A stretch of DNA of 64,000 nt from NCBI GenBank assembly GCA_963836735.1, contig CAWIKP010000020.1:124001-188000 (forward strand), written 5' to 3'. The position numbers were made by a program, and so were the translations under genes. Source of the stretch: JACCXG01 sp963836735 (GTDB lineage Bacteria > Acidobacteriota > Vicinamibacteria > Vicinamibacterales > 2-12-FULL-66-21). Shown here in pieces: positions 19,718-28,867 of this stretch (positions within the stretch are counted from its first letter, which is position 1; every line of letters begins with the position of its first letter). A model generated the notes under the pieces. That model was not told the DNA's origin. It ran no database searches and saw only the letters and a program-made list of their open reading frames with translations.

Positions 19718-20881
19718 TCAGGTCCTCGCCGTCAGCGCCGCCCTGCAGTAGTCGACACACTTCTTCACTTCTTTCACGGCATCCGAGCCTTCCGGCACGT
19801 TGTACTCGAGCTCGATCGACCCCGGGATGTTCCACTTGTTCTTCCTCACCATCTGGAGGATTTCCTTGATCGGCGTCTCACCCGTCCCCCACGCCAGGTT
19901 GAGGGCGCAGTGGTCCGGGGTCGTTCGATCCTTCAGATGGAAGCTGCCGATGCGGTCGTGGTACTTCTGCAGGAAATCCATCGGCGTGCCGCCGACATTG
20001 CCGGCCGCGACCCAGTGGCCGAAGTCGACGTTGGCCTTGTTGCCCTTCGAAAGCTCGAAGGCTTTGTCGAACGCGGTCATGCTGCCCTGCGTGTGAGTGT
20101 GGTACGCCGCATAGATCTTTTTCTTCATCGCGAAGTCCCCCACCCGCTTCAGCTGAGCGTCGTCGGTCAGGAGCTCCAGGGTGGTGTGATTGGCGCCGAG
20201 CGCCTCCGCGACGTTGAAGACGTACTCGAACTCCTCGTCCGACATGTTGCCGCTGAGCATCTTCGTTGCGTAGATGGTCACACCGGCGTCGTTGTACATC
20301 TTCCGCAGCTTCTTGAAGGCGTCCATCGAGACGCTGGTCCGCCACGCCTTCAGCTTGGCGGCCTGTTCCTGCTGTGCCGCCTGTTGTTCCGGCGTCGCTT
20401 CACCACGACCCCGTCCGCCGCCGCCACCGCGCGCTGCGCCGCCGCCACCGCCCGGCGCCGGGATCACGCACTCCTGTCCATTCCACTCAGCGCGTCTCGC
20501 ACCGGGCGGCAATTCGGCCGGGATGGCGCCGCGTTCGCCGCCACGACCACGCCCAGCGGGTGCATCCGGACCGCCAGGGCCGCGACCCCCGGGACCGCCG
20601 CCACGGCCGGCCGGAGTCGGTGCGCCGGCGTAGCTCTCGATCGGCCCGCCCATCAGCTCCACGGCGCTGATGCCAGAGTCGACGATGTATTTCAGGGTTG
20701 CGTCGGCGCTCTGATCGGCCATGGAGCGGTAGCTGTAAGTGATGGTCCCGATCTGCACGCCTTCAATCTTCGAGTTGGGTTTCCCCTGGGCGAAGGCGGT
20801 GAAGAAGTCGCTGCCGCCCAGCACCGCCGCAGCGGGTACGCTCGACAACGCCAGCTTTCCGAATTCACGTCTGCTCAGCAT
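19718..20881 (-). CDS. Tat-exported sugar phosphate isomerase/epimerase-like TIM barrel with Gly/Arg-rich insert
   Basis: The start at 20881 has an AGGAG Shine-Dalgarno 8 nt upstream. The N-terminus is a Tat-like signal (MLSRREFGKLALSSVPAAAVLGG). A xylose-isomerase-like (AP endonuclease 2 fold) barrel follows: GVQIGTITYSYRSM, SGISAVELMGGP, MSDEEFEYVFNVAEALGA, YAAYHTHTQGSM, NKANVDFGHWVAAG, RIGSFHLKDR and GSIELEYNVPEG, which provide the metal-binding Glu/His/Asp set. Residues ~85-165 form a Gly/Arg/Pro-rich insertion (RGGGPGGRGPGG) between early strands, not found in typical members. Periplasmic sugar isomerisation is inferred; substrate is unknown. Confidence 0.85.
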   Translation of the reverse strand: MLSRREFGKLALSSVPAAAVLGGSDFFTAFAQGKPNSKIEGVQIGTITYSYRSMADQSADATLKYIVDSGISAVELMGGPIESYAGAPTPAGRGGGPGGRGPGGPDAPAGRGRGGERGAIPAELPPGARRAEWNGQECVIPAPGGGGGAARGGGGGRGRGEATPEQQAAQQEQAAKLKAWRTSVSMDAFKKLRKMYNDAGVTIYATKMLSGNMSDEEFEYVFNVAEALGANHTTLELLTDDAQLKRVGDFAMKKKIYAAYHTHTQGSMTAFDKAFELSKGNKANVDFGHWVAAGNVGGTPMDFLQKYHDRIGSFHLKDRTTPDHCALNLAWGTGETPIKEILQMVRKNKWNIPGSIELEYNVPEGSDAVKEVKKCVDYCRAALTART

Positions 20882-20913
20882 CACAATCTCCTCACATGGA
20901 CGATGATTCCCAT

Positions 20914-21062
20914 CAACTCCCAACTCCCAACTTCCAACTCCCAGGGAGAGTCGTTCGAAGCATCTGGGTAAAAGGCGAGCCAACAAGCTGCTCGTAATGT
21001 ATTTCACCCAGATTGTTTCGAGCCACTCTCCTTGGGAGTTGGGAGTTGGAAGTTGGGAGTTG
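20914..21062. repeat. ~150-nt near-perfect palindrome with AACTCCC heptamer ends
   Basis: The left arm begins CAACTCCCAACTCCC at 20914 and the right arm ends GGAGTTGGAAGTTGGGAGTTG at 21062. Inner portions also pair (GGGAGAGTCGTTCGAAGC with GTTTCGAGCCACTCTCC; ATCTGGGT with ACCCAGAT). Arms are about 57-60 nt, and the loop carries its own CGAGC..GCTCG pairing. It lies between the PVC cytochrome stop and the sugar-isomerase start, both on the minus strand. Confidence 0.9.
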
Positions 21063-21072
21063 AACCAGATAC

Positions 21073-24010
21073 CTACTTCCCGTCCGGGACTTCGTACAGT
21101 CGTAGCCTCTGAATCGACCAGGGCGTCGGCGGCTCGGCGGTGCCCGTCTGCGTGATCCGGACGTACTTTGCGCGCACCGGTGCGAAGGTGATCACTGTCG
21201 CCTGTCCCTTGCCCTCGCCCTCGGCCACAGGCGATCCCCAGCTGGTGCCATCCATCGATACTTCGACCTTGTAGCGGCGAGGTGATGCCGGCGGTGGTGG
21301 CGTGAAGGCGGGAGGGGCCGCAGGTGCGGCCTGAGCCTGAGGAGCAGCGCCCGCTGCGGCGGCAGGGGCGCCGGCGGCCGGAGCGGTGCCGGCGCCCGCC
21401 GTCGGAGCGGCGGCGGCGGCGGCCGCCGCGGCGCCGCGTCCACCGCCGCGTCCGCCCTGGCCCGGTGACTCGAACTGAATCTCGGTCAGCCGCACGGCCT
21501 CGGGCAGTTCCACCTGGAACCACATCCCTGGCTGCTGCGGCGCCGCCGTGTTCCACGTGGTGAAGGTGAGCGCACCCGGCGCGGCCGTCGCATTGTGACT
21601 GGCGCGTCACCTTCCACGACGGTTGAGCGAGCATCAGTCGTGGCTGCGACGCCTCGAGCTCCTCCGGCGTCCACATCGTCTTGCGCGCGACGGTTTCGGC
21701 GCGCACGCGAGCGACGTCGGCGGTGGTCACGAACGGGCCGCGGTTGCCGAAGCTGTTGCGCACGTAGGATGCGATGTTGGCGATCCACTCGTCGGAGTTC
21801 GTCCCGAACGGCATCATCACACCGGCCGGGTAGGTCTTGCCGTCGAGCGGGCCGGTCATGCCGTGGAGCAGCGTCTTGATCACGTAGTCGCGGTGCCCCT
21901 GCACGCGCGGCGAGCTGGCGAGCGGCGGCGCCATGATCGTGCCGGCCGGACCGCCATCCTGCGGAGCGCCCCGGCCATCGGGGCCGTGGCAAGTGAAGCA
22001 CAGCTCCTTGTAGACCTTGTCGCCCTTGTCGATCACCGCGGCCTCGTCTGTCGTGAACGGCGGCGGGCCGCCGCGTCCGCCACCGCCGCCGCGTCCCGCG
22101 GCTGCGAGCGCCGGATTGAGGATCTGGTTGCCGATCTCCTGCACCCCGCGCGCGGGATTCGCGGCCTGCGCGGCTTCGACGATGGCCTTCAGATCGGGAA
22201 GGCTTGAACAGCTTGGCGGTCAGCATGCCCTGCAGGGCCACGTCCGCATCCTTGTCTTTCGCCGCCGCTGCGTAATCCGCGGCGAAGCTGCGATCGCCGG
22301 CCTTGTAGAGGGTCTCGCTGGCGCGAATCGCCTGGATGCGAATCTGCGGATCCGCGTCTTTCATCTGCTCGCGCACGAACGAGGCGTCGAGCGCGCCGAG
22401 CCCTTCGAGCGTCCACAGCGCGTGGAATGCGGGCGAGCTGATTGTTGGCGCCGCGGGTCGCCGCGAGCTTCTGGAGCGCGGGCACGACCGACTTGTCCTG
22501 CTTCAGCACCAGCAGCTGCTGCGCCGTGTCGCGCCACCAGCCGTTCGGATGACTGAGGTGGGCGACCAGCTGCGCCGGCGTCTCGTTCAGCATCCGCGGC
22601 TGCGTCTTGTCGCGCTCGATGCCTTCGTACGAGAGGCGCCAGATCCGGCCGTGGCGGAAGACCTTGTCGAGCTGGTACTGCTCGATCTTCCTGCGCAGGT
22701 ACGTGCCGCGCCCCGACCAGGTCGCCTGCTGGATGATGCCGCGGTACATGTCGGTGATGTACAACGTGCCGTCGGGCGCCGTGGTCATGTCCACCGGCCG
22801 GAACAGCGGATCGGTCGAACGGATGAACTCCGACAGCGGATAGACGTTCCGCATCTGGGTGAGACCCTCCGTCTTCACGGGTCTCAGGCGGCGCACGATG
22901 CGCGCGACGGTCTCGCCGTAGAAGTAATCGCCAATCATGTCCTTCGGCAGGCGATCGCCGCGAAAGACGTCGTTGCCGGCGCCGGCGGTCGAGCGATTGA
23001 GCGATCCATCCGGCAGCCGGACCGAGGGCAGGCCGCCCTGCATGTCCGCGATGAGCACCGGAGCGCCCCACGTGATGTTCAGGTTCGCCTCGAACTGATC
23101 GGGAACGCTGAAGTTGCCGTAGTGCACCGGCAGCTGGAAGTAGCCAGGCATGCCGCTGGCGCCGCCCTGGAAGTGCACCTTGCCGTAGTTGTCCATCGCG
23201 GCGCCCCACTGGGCGTTGTTCCCGCCGGTGAGCTCCTGCCGGACGGGGCCGCCGGTCATGGACGGCCGCGCGCGGAAGGCGTTGACCGTGCTGTAGAACC
23301 AGTTGTCCATCGCCCAGAACAGCCCGGACTGCTGGTGCTCGACGTTCGCGAGCCGGCCGAACCCGGTTGCGAACAGCTCCTTCTTGTCGGCGACGCTGTC
23401 GTTGTTGGTGTCGGTGAACTTCCACACCTCGTCGGCGTTCGACTCCATCGTCAGCACCGCGTTGGCGCCGTACGGCATCACGAACCGCGGGAAGATGAGC
23501 TTGTCGACGAAGATGCTGTGCTTCTGGTACTTGCCGTCGTTGTCCGATCCTCGTGGACGGAGATGCGTCCGACGGGATCGAGCTCGCCGGTGGCGTCGGC
23601 GTCCTGCATGTAGCCGCGCAGCTCGAGCACGAACATCCGGCCGTTGCCGTCGAAGGCGATCTGCGGCCGACTCCTCGATGTCGGGATCGGTGAGGACGGG
23701 CTCCATCTTGAAGCCGGGCGGGAGCCAGAAGCGCTTCTGCTCTTCCGAGGGCGTCAGGGGCTTGACCGGAGCTTTCGGACCGTAGTCGGCGGTCGCGTTC
23801 GCCGGATCGTTCTCCTGCGGCCCGCCCAAGTCCGCCGCGGCCACCCCGGCCGGCCGGTTGACCGGGCGCCTGGGGGCCCTGTGCGGCGGGCGCGGCTGAC
23901 GGCGCTGCTGCCGGGGTGGGCGCCTGGGGGAAAACCGGGACGGTGCCGACGAGGAGGGCGGCCGCCAACACGCCGAAACTCGTGCCCGCGCGGCTGAAAG
24001 TAGAGTGCAT
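21073..24010 (-). CDS. PVC-type multidomain dehydrogenase/cytochrome c with discoidin-like tail (frameshifted)
   Basis: Joining frames gives a secreted protein of roughly 975 residues. In order it has a signal peptide (SFGVLAAALLVGTVPVFPQA) and a Pro/Ala/Gly-rich linker, then a six-bladed glucose/sorbosone-dehydrogenase-like propeller of the PVC haem-region type (LPPGFKMEPVLTDPDIEE, FVDKLIFPRFVMPYGANAV, GDYFYGETVARIVRRL, PDGTLYITDMYRGIIQQ). HEAT-like repeats (DADPQIRIQAIRASETLYKAG) and a class-I cytochrome c domain with haem motif CFTCHG follow. A discoidin-like C-terminus (YVRITQTGTAEPPTPW) comes after another Ala/Pro linker. Frames change near 23845, 23670, 23570, 22450, 22195 and 21600. 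Such proteins probably oxidise carbohydrates in the periplasm and pass electrons to a cytochrome; that role is inferred. Confidence 0.8.
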
Positions 24011-24065
24011 ATGTGGTTTTTCTCCGCTGGAGACTATACGACGGCTCTGGCTCCTTGATTACTGA

Positions 24066-24128
24066 CCAACTCCCAAACTCCAACTCCTCCGCCGTAGCGC
24101 GCCTGACGAGCTCCGGGTTGGGAGTTGT
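24066..24128. repeat. Short AACTCCC-family palindrome supplying a ribosome-binding site
   Basis: The left arm (CCAACTCCCAAACTCCAACTCC) and the right end (GGGTTGGGAGTTG) pair across a GC-rich centre. This is a short relative of the element at 20914-21062. The right arm ends directly before the ATG at 24130, so its GGGAG lies about 6 nt upstream of that start and can serve as Shine-Dalgarno. Confidence 0.75.
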
Positions 24129-24129
24129 A

Positions 24130-25748
24130 ATGATCTACCCTCGAGGCTTGCCGCGTTTCTTCCAATTGATCCCCGTCGCCCTTGGCCTGCTCACAATGAC
24201 GGCGTGCGCGGCCGGCTACCGCAAAGGGGCCGGCGCCCGCGGTGATTGTCCCCGCAGTTGCCATCCGCGCCACACCACCGCAGGTTGATGCCACTACGCT
24301 CGCGGGCAAGCTGCTCTTCGGCTACCAGGGATGGTTCGGCTGTCCTGACGACGGGTCGCCGCTCGCGCGCTGGGAACACTGGTTTCGCGCCGGTCAGCCT
24401 GCCGGCGAGCCCGCGCTTCGTGTCGACATGTGGCCCGATCTCTCCGAGCTCCCGGAATCGGATCGGTGCGCCACGCCGCTGACCCTTCCCGAAGGGCGCG
24501 CGGCGGAGTTGTATATCGGCTTATCGAGCCGCAGCCGTCGACATGCACTTCCGATGGATGCAGGAGTACGGCTTGCCCGGCGTCTTCCTGCAGCGCTTCA
24601 CTTCGGGCCTCACCAGCGAGGCCACTCGCGATTTCCGCGACACCGTCGCGCGCAACGTCCGGGCAGCCGCCGAAGCGAACGGTCGCGTCTTCGCGCTGAT
24701 GTACGACATCTCCGGTCATCGTCCGGAGACGCTGGTCGAAGACGTGAAGCGCGACTGGTCTTATCTCGTCGACACCCTGCGCATCACCGAGAGCGAGCGG
24801 TACCTCCGCCACAACGGCCGGCCGCTGCTCGCGATCTGGGGATTTGGCTTCACGGATCGGCCAGCCACACCGTCGCAGGCCGCGGAGCTGATCGACTTCT
24901 TCAAGAACAATCCCGACCCGCGGTACCGGGTGACGCTCTTTGGCGGAGTGCCGGCCGGCTGGCGAACGCTGACACGCGATTCACAGCCGGACGCTGCGTG
25001 GGCGGGCGTTTATCGTTCGTTCGACGTCATCAGTCCCTGGACCATCGGCCGCTTTCGCGACGACGCCGGAGTCGATCGCTTTTACCGCGAACAGGTCGGC
25101 CCGGACCTGATCGAGGCGCGCGAGATCGGCGTCGAGTACGTGCCGGTCGTCTTTCCTGGTTTCTCGTGGCGGAACATGAACCGCGACGCCGAGCTCAACC
25201 AGATTCCCCGCCGCGGCGGCCGCTTCTTCTGGCGCCAGGTCGAACAGGCGGTCGGCGCGGGCGCCACGATGCTGTACGGCGCGATGTTCGACGAGGTCGA
25301 CGAGGGCACCGCGATGTTCAAGCTCGCGAGCACCGCGGCGGAGGTCCCCGCGGCCGCGTCACTCGTCACGCTCGACGCCGACGGCGAGAGGCTGCCGAGT
25401 GACTGGTATCTGCAGCTTGCGCGTGAGGTGCAGCAACGCTTAACTGCGGGTCCGCGGTCCGCTGGTCCGCTGGTCCGCAGCCCGCGGTCGCCGGTCTCGG
25501 GCAACGGACCACGAAACCGCGGACCCGCGAACCCGCGAACCAGCGGACCAGCGAACCAGCGGACCAGCGGACCAGCGAACCAGCGGACCAGCGGACCAGC
25601 GGACCAGCGGACCAGCGGACCAGCGGACCAGCGGACCAGCGGACCAGCGGACCAGCGAACCAGCGGACCAGCGGACCAGCGGACCCGCGAACGGCCCGTT
25701 TCACCAATTCGCCACAATTTGGCGCCATACTCTGCATCCGACTCATGA
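24130..25748 (+). CDS. GH71/99-like glycosidase lipoprotein (frameshifted, repeat-extended C-terminus)
   Basis: The likely start at 24130 encodes a lipoprotein-type signal (FFQLIPVALGLLTMTAC). The frame shifts near 24232 and again near 24535. The enzyme-like part contains LAGKLLFGYQGWFGCPDDGS, ARWEHWF and RVDMWPDLSEL. It continues with MQEYGLPGVFLQRF, FALMYDISGH, PLLAIWGFGF, YRSFDVISPWTIG and ATMLYGAMFDEVDEG, consistent with a TIM-barrel glycoside hydrolase related to families 71/99. Substrate is unknown. The native end is probably near WYLQLAREVQQRL at about 25440. The frame then translates the octamer array at 25446-25691 (repeating TSGPADQR) until 25748, so the last ~100 residues derive from the repeat. 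Confidence 0.75.
25446..25691. repeat. Octamer tandem array (GGACCAGC) with inverted arm
   Basis: From about 25512 to 25691 the unit GGACCAGC or its variants GAACCAGC and GGACCCGC repeats about twenty times. At 25446-25480 the same octamer occurs inverted (GGTCCGCTGGTCCGCTGG), so the element can fold on itself. Eight nucleotides times three gives an 8-residue protein repeat in all frames with no stop codon, so flanking frames read through on both strands. It separates the GH71/99-like and cytochrome genes. No spacers or conserved long repeats are present, so it is not a CRISPR. Confidence 0.9.
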
Positions 25749-25765
25749 CCTTCAGGAGCCGCACA

Positions 25766-27115
25766 GTGACTTATCGAAGCCGGATCGTCCTCGCGGGCGC
25801 CGTCGCGATGTTCGTTCTTTCGTTGTGTACGCTGCCGACGCTGGTGGCGCAGCAGGGTCCGCCGCCCCAGGGCACGCCGCAAGGGGCGGGCGCCGGGCCG
25901 GGCGGACGGGGCGGGCTGCCGCCGTGCAAGCCGGGCGAGACGGCCGGGCAGCACTATCGCAACATCAAGGTAATGTCCGACCTGGCGTGCACCGAGCTGC
26001 AGCTGGCCATGCAGTCGATCGCCGCGTCGCTTGGAGTCGGCTGCGATCACTGTCACGTCACCGGGCCTGGCGGCGCCTTCGATCGTGACGACAAGGAAAC
26101 AAAGGACACGGCGCGCGCGATGATGAAGATGGTCGCCGAGATCAACACGCGCGCCTTCGAGGGACGATCCATGGTCGCGTGCGCGACCTGCCACCACGGC
26201 GAGTCGAAGCCGATGCGCACGCCGCCCATCGCGACGGAGATGACCGGGTGGCAGGCGGCCGCAGCGGCCCGGGCACGTGAGCAGGGTCGAGGCCGAGGCG
26301 GGTTCGGCGGGCCAGGCGGCGCGGCGCCGCAGGGTGCGAACGAGGCGGCTCGCGGCGGGATGCCTGCCGGTCCCGGCGCTGCCGCTGGCGGACCTGGCCC
26401 TGCCCCGGCAGCCCGGCCCGAGGAACCCAAGCCGACCGAGACCGTCGACCAGGTGCTCATGAAGTACGGCGAGGCGCTCGGCGGCCGTGACGCCCTTCAG
26501 AAAATTCAATCGCGAGTCATGACGGGGACGGTGACGCTGCGGGACCTGCAGCAGGTGCCGGTGACGGTCGAGGAGAAGCTGCCCAACTCCTATCGTCTCG
26601 ACATTCAATCGCAGCCGCAGCCACAGACCTGGGCGGCCTCCGGAACGACCGTGTGGGGAGGCCGCGGCGGCCGTGGCATGCAGGGCTTCCAGGCGCAGCA
26701 GGCGACGCGGCGTGCCGATCTGGGAGCGCCGCTCAACATGATGCAGCGCTATCCCAACCTCACGGCCAACCGCTACGCAACGGTCGAGGATCGCAACACG
26801 ATCGTCCTGGTCGGCCGCCCGAACGAAGACACGACCGAGCAGCTGCATTTCGATCGCGAGACCGGCCTGCTGCTCCGCCGCAGCATCTCGACCCGCACCG
26901 CGTTCTCACCGCTGGCCGAACAGATCGACTACAGCGACTACCGCGACGTGAGCGGCGTGAAGATGCCGTTCACGATCCGATACGCGAGCTGGAACGAGGT
27001 GCAGCTGGAGAAATTCACCGACATCAAGGTCAACGTCCCGATCGACGACGCCAGGTTCGCCATGCCCCCGCCGCAGCAGGGGCCTGGACCGGGGAGAGGG
27101 GCGTTGCCGCGCTGA
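25766..27115 (+). CDS. Reaction-centre-type cytochrome c with lipoprotein-sorting-like C-terminal domain
   Basis: GTG at 25766 follows AGGAG by 7 nt and is preferred; an in-frame ATG at 25745 is the alternative. After a signal peptide (AMFVLSLCTLPTLVAQ) comes a region resembling the photosynthetic reaction-centre cytochrome c subunit: NIKVMSDLACTELQLAMQSI, haem motif CDHCH, ARAMMKMVAEIN and second haem motif CATCH. This family is common in non-phototrophic Acidobacteriota. A Gly/Pro/Ala-rich linker (~residues 165-235) joins a C-terminal beta domain (MKYGEALGGRDALQKIQS, GTVTLRDLQQVPVTVEEKLPN, FDRETGLLLRRS, YSDYRDVSGVKMPFTIR) like LolA/LolB-type outer-membrane lipoprotein sorting folds. Electron transfer is inferred. 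It may be co-expressed with the GH gene upstream. Confidence 0.85.
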   Translation: MTYRSRIVLAGAVAMFVLSLCTLPTLVAQQGPPPQGTPQGAGAGPGGRGGLPPCKPGETAGQHYRNIKVMSDLACTELQLAMQSIAASLGVGCDHCHVTGPGGAFDRDDKETKDTARAMMKMVAEINTRAFEGRSMVACATCHHGESKPMRTPPIATEMTGWQAAAAARAREQGRGRGGFGGPGGAAPQGANEAARGGMPAGPGAAAGGPGPAPAARPEEPKPTETVDQVLMKYGEALGGRDALQKIQSRVMTGTVTLRDLQQVPVTVEEKLPNSYRLDIQSQPQPQTWAASGTTVWGGRGGRGMQGFQAQQATRRADLGAPLNMMQRYPNLTANRYATVEDRNTIVLVGRPNEDTTEQLHFDRETGLLLRRSISTRTAFSPLAEQIDYSDYRDVSGVKMPFTIRYASWNEVQLEKFTDIKVNVPIDDARFAMPPPQQGPGPGRGALPR

Positions 27116-28259
27116 CGCGAGCCCGCGAACCCGCGAACCCGCGAACCCGCGAAGGGATTGTCAGGTACTCGTTGAACATCCGTTGTATCGCCGCCCCGTC
27201 CGCGTGCGCGGCGATGGCGAGCATCAGGAGAATCCGCGCCTTGACCGGCGCCAGGTCCTCCGCCGCGATGCGATAGCCGGCGTCCGGGCGCTCGTCGGTG
27301 CCGGCGGCGCGTGAACGTCTCGAGGGCGCGATGCGGCCGCTGCCCGTCCGCGTGCTCGTGACGACGAAGACCCGCTTGTCGACGGCGTATTGAATGCCGT
27401 CGCCCTGCGTGCCGCTCGTGGCGCCGGCGCCCGCCGACGCGATGACGATGCCCGTTGCGCCCTGGTCGACGGCAGCCTTGATCAGATCGCCGCTGGCGCC
27501 CTGGTAGACCATGATCACGTCAACCCGGGGCAGGTCCTTCAGCGACGAGACGTCGAACTCGGACTGCGCCGTGTGGCGCTTCAGGCCCGACCGGTAATAG
27601 ACCACGCGATCGCTGTCGACCACGCCGAGCACGCCGTAGCCGCGCGACTGGAACGTTTGCAGGCGCAACGCGTCGGTCTTCGTCACCTCGCGGGCCGCGT
27701 TGATTTCGTCGTTGAGCACGACCAGCACGCCCTTCCCGCGTGACGCGGGCTCGGCGGCGACCCGGAACGCCTCCAGCAGGTTGGCCGCTCCCTCATAGCC
27801 GAGCGTGCTGGGATTCCGCATCGAGCCCACCACGACGACCGGCTTGTCGGTCCGGACCGTGAGGTTCAGGAAGTAGGCGGTCTCCTCGAGGGTATCCGTC
27901 CCGCTCGTGACGACCACGCCGGCCAGCTCGGAATCCTGGCGGAAGACGTCATTGATGCGGCGTGCGAGCTCGAGCCATTGGGTGAGCGTCAGCTCGGAGC
28001 TCGCCACGTTGGCGAACTGCTCCGCTTCCGCCCGGACGTATCGATCGAGCGTGGGCGCCGATTTCAGCAGCTCGTCGGCGGTGAGGCGGCCGCCGGTGCG
28101 GTTCGAGATCGTGCCGCCCGTCGCAATCAACCGCACCTTCGGGCGCGTTCGGTCGCTCGCATGGGCAACGGCGCCGGGCTGCGCCACTGCCGAATCCAGG
28201 CCTGCGGCACAGAGACCGACTGCGAGAACAAGCCGGGACGCAAACCGGAGCCGAATCAT
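27030..28259 (-). CDS. Type II (periplasmic) L-asparaginase
   Basis: The enzyme hydrolyses asparagine to aspartate and ammonia. A signal peptide (RLVLAVGLCAAGLDSAVAQ) precedes the first catalytic Thr motif LIATGGTISN. The second motif is VVVTSGTDTLEETAYF, the catalytic Lys motif TKTDALRLQTF, and the fold also shows VVVGSMRNP and VYQGASGD. The C-terminal lobe (YRIAAEDLAPVKARILLMLA) is conserved, but the segment before it (TGSGRIAPSRRSRAAGTDE) is shortened or altered. Homologues end near NEYLTIP. Here the frame runs on through the octamer repeat and ~85 nt antisense into the cytochrome gene. MscL lies 7 nt upstream on the same strand. Confidence 0.9.
   Translation of the reverse strand: MIRLRFASRLVLAVGLCAAGLDSAVAQPGAVAHASDRTRPKVRLIATGGTISNRTGGRLTADELLKSAPTLDRYVRAEAEQFANVASSELTLTQWLELARRINDVFRQDSELAGVVVTSGTDTLEETAYFLNLTVRTDKPVVVVGSMRNPSTLGYEGAANLLEAFRVAAEPASRGKGVLVVLNDEINAAREVTKTDALRLQTFQSRGYGVLGVVDSDRVVYYRSGLKRHTAQSEFDVSSLKDLPRVDVIMVYQGASGDLIKAAVDQGATGIVIASAGAGATSGTQGDGIQYAVDKRVFVVTSTRTGSGRIAPSRRSRAAGTDERPDAGYRIAAEDLAPVKARILLMLAIAAHADGAAIQRMFNEYLTIPSRVRGFAGSRARVSAATPLSPVQAPAAAGAWRTWRRRSGR
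27115..27154. repeat. Octamer tandem repeat (GCGAACCC)
   Basis: About four tandem GCGAACCC units lie exactly at the junction of the cytochrome stop and the convergent asparaginase 3' end. This is the same family as the array at 25446-25691 (GCGAACCC variant). Only one orientation is present. Confidence 0.8.
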
Positions 28260-28266
28260 GAGGCGT

Positions 28267-28713
28267 CTACAGCTGCGAGGTGCACTGCGGGCACCGCTTG
28301 GCTTTGATCGAGATCGTGGAGGCGCAGTAGGGACACTCGCGCGTGGTCGGCCCGGCCTCCGCGGCCGGCTTGTCCACCGAGCTCTTGATGCGGTTGACCT
28401 GTTTCACCAGCAGGAAGACCGCAAGGGCGACAATCAGGAAGTTGACGGCGTCGTTCAGCAGCTGGCCGTAGGCGACGACCGGGATGGCCTTGGCCTTGGC
28501 ATCGGCGAGCGACGCCGGAACGCCGCGGCTCGAGTCGAGGACGTAGAACAGGCTCGCGAAATCGATGCGCCCCAGCGCCAGGCCGATCGGCGGCATCAGG
28601 ATCCCTTCCACCAGCGTCGTGACAATCTTGCCGAAGGCCGCGCCGATGATCACGCCGACTGCGAGATCGATCACGTTCCCGCGGGCGATGAACTCACGAA
28701 ATTCCTTCCACAT
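28267..28713 (-). CDS. mscL: Large-conductance mechanosensitive channel with C-terminal zinc ribbon
   Basis: The product of 148 residues begins with the canonical MscL N-terminal helix (MWKEFREFIARGNVIDLAVG) and first membrane helix (IIGAAFGKIVTTLVEGILMPPIG). A periplasmic loop and second membrane helix (YGQLLNDAVNFLIVALAVFLLVK) follow. MscL pentamers release solutes during osmotic downshock. Unusually, the cytoplasmic tail after PAAEAGPTTRE ends in a CxxC-x10-CxxC zinc ribbon (C127, C130, C141, C144) in place of the usual short helical bundle tail. It shares a strand and a short gap with asparaginase downstream. Confidence 0.93.
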   Translation of the reverse strand: MWKEFREFIARGNVIDLAVGVIIGAAFGKIVTTLVEGILMPPIGLALGRIDFASLFYVLDSSRGVPASLADAKAKAIPVVAYGQLLNDAVNFLIVALAVFLLVKQVNRIKSSVDKPAAEAGPTTRECPYCASTISIKAKRCPQCTSQL

Positions 28714-28819
28714 CTCTCCTCCCGTCGCTCGACGCCTGAACGATCACGCACAGAGTAAACCACGACCGGGAAAGTCGTGCGAGACGGTGACCTGAATCCG
28801 GACAGTCGGGAGAGCGGAG

Positions 28820-28850
28820 CGGGCGAAGCCACTCCGCGTGGCTTCGCCCG
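28820..28850 (-). terminator. Hairpin downstream of the outer-membrane barrel gene
   Basis: A perfect 13-bp stem (CGGGCGAAGCCAC / GTGGCTTCGCCCG) with a 5-nt loop lies 17 nt past the stop at 28868. No T-tract follows on the minus strand, so termination is likely but not proven. Confidence 0.6.
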
Positions 28851-28867
28851 GTTTCGGCCGGCGGAAG

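Noticed and set aside
25446..25691. Possible CRISPR array
   Set aside because: The repeat unit is only 8 nt, tandem and without spacers, and no cas genes are near.
25082..26848. Long minus-strand frame with GPLVRWSA repeats
   Set aside because: It joins antisense sequence of two genes through the stop-free octamer array; no protein family is visible.
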